Assembly (NCBI GenBank): GCA_046073825.1
Contig: JBJTMY010000106.1
Span: 1 to 34,607 of the forward strand
Source: CAINEC01 sp046073825
GTDB lineage: Bacteria; Bacteroidota; Bacteroidia; AKYH767-A; OLB10
Direction of reading: 5' to 3'
DNA length: 34,607 nucleotides
The notes beneath the pieces are model-generated. The model worked only from the letters and a program-made list of their open reading frames with translations, did no database searches and was not told the origin of the DNA. Below are positions 34,393 to 34,607 of the stretch, piece after piece; positions within the stretch are counted from its first letter, which is position 1, and every line of letters begins with the position of its first letter. The translations under genes and the position numbers were made by a program.

Positions 34393-34607
34393 TCAAATAT
34401 CCAAATTTGCGAGTTCTCTCCAATTTAAAATATCAGTTCCTTTGCTTCTTTTCTGATTTTCTTTGCCTGCGTATAACACTAACCCCTTTTTAAAACCGGT
34501 CATTGATTTCCAGTATTCAATGTTTTTAAGATATTCATCTTGAATAGTTTTTCCAGATTTTATTTCAATTGGGAATAAGGTGTTTCCATTATCTACAATC
34601 ACATCAA
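34393..34607 (-). CDS. C-terminal fragment of an AAA ATPase with DUF4143 domain, start beyond the window edge
   Basis: The frame is open from the right window edge to a stop at 34393, giving about 71 residues. Visible motifs are DVIVDNGNTLFPIEIKSGKT, a PD-(D/E)xK-like EIKSGK core typical of the C-terminal DUF4143 nuclease-fold domain of archaeal/bacterial ATPases, then FKKGLVLYAGKENQKRSKGT and a short tail WRELANL. A GTG 2 codons inside the edge is not a convincing start because the preceding residue continues the family pattern. Full proteins (about 370-400 aa) carry an N-terminal AAA_14 ATPase; their role is unclear, sometimes linked to mobile or accessory DNA. Confidence 0.75.
   Translation of the reverse strand, partial: DVIVDNGNTLFPIEIKSGKTIQDEYLKNIEYWKSMTGFKKGLVLYAGKENQKRSKGTDILNWRELANLDI

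Overview
The window is a low-GC stretch of a Bacteroidota chromosome. The evidence is the gene content (GldH, a PorV/PorU-type type IX secretion pair, a secreted protein with a T9SS C-terminal sorting domain, DUF5686, DUF2795, RicT next to HolB), the scarcity of Shine-Dalgarno sequences, and perfect TAnnTTTG (-7 type) promoter elements upstream of many leading genes. I cannot narrow the lineage further from the sequence. Nothing looks like a prophage, integron, CRISPR array or complete insertion sequence, and I recognise no tRNA or rRNA gene.

Layout. Positions 1-3534 (minus strand): a tightly packed set in transcription order kdsD (LPS Kdo pathway), tatC, an AhpD-like carboxymuconolactone decarboxylase protein, and a DUF5686 outer-membrane protein that leaves the window. 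Positions 3727-5925 (plus): recQ, ending in a bidirectional terminator. Positions 5977-11666 (minus): pgk; then cvpA-like, thioredoxin-like, TerC and methyltransferase genes coupled by 3-nt gaps or 4-nt overlaps; then an orphan ABC ATPase overlapping a cobalamin adenosyltransferase; then DUF2795. Positions 11816-15401 (plus): holB, ricT, gldH and a small unknown gene, a housekeeping plus gliding/T9SS set. Positions 15461-15808 (minus): a small lipoprotein. Positions 15934-17666 (plus): a periplasmic cyclophilin and pheS. Positions 17737-18710 (minus): pssA and purS.

Positions 18868-29418 (plus) are the most distinctive coding block: a PorV-family barrel (PorV2-like), a 1675-aa C25 cysteine peptidase (PorU2-like), a lipoprotein of unknown function, and then, behind its own promoter, a 1154-aa T9SS cargo protein with about eleven BNR/sortilin-like repeats. 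The first three are almost back to back and read as an operon. The likely sense is an outer-membrane secretion/attachment module followed by one of its possible clients. On the minus strand (29490-33601) follow a YyaL-like DUF255 protein and an M13 zinc metallopeptidase lipoprotein.

The last kilobase changes character. A 68-aa membrane protein gene (33653-33859) is followed by about 530 bases without a convincing gene but full of symmetric structure: a hairpin over the stop codon, two copies of a 104-bp element built on a long near-perfect palindrome, and GATAGCTATC-type hairpins between them. The two palindromes differ by a compensatory base-pair swap. The region ends at the C-terminal fragment of a DUF4143-type ATPase gene. 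This non-coding repeat island is the best candidate here for something undescribed.
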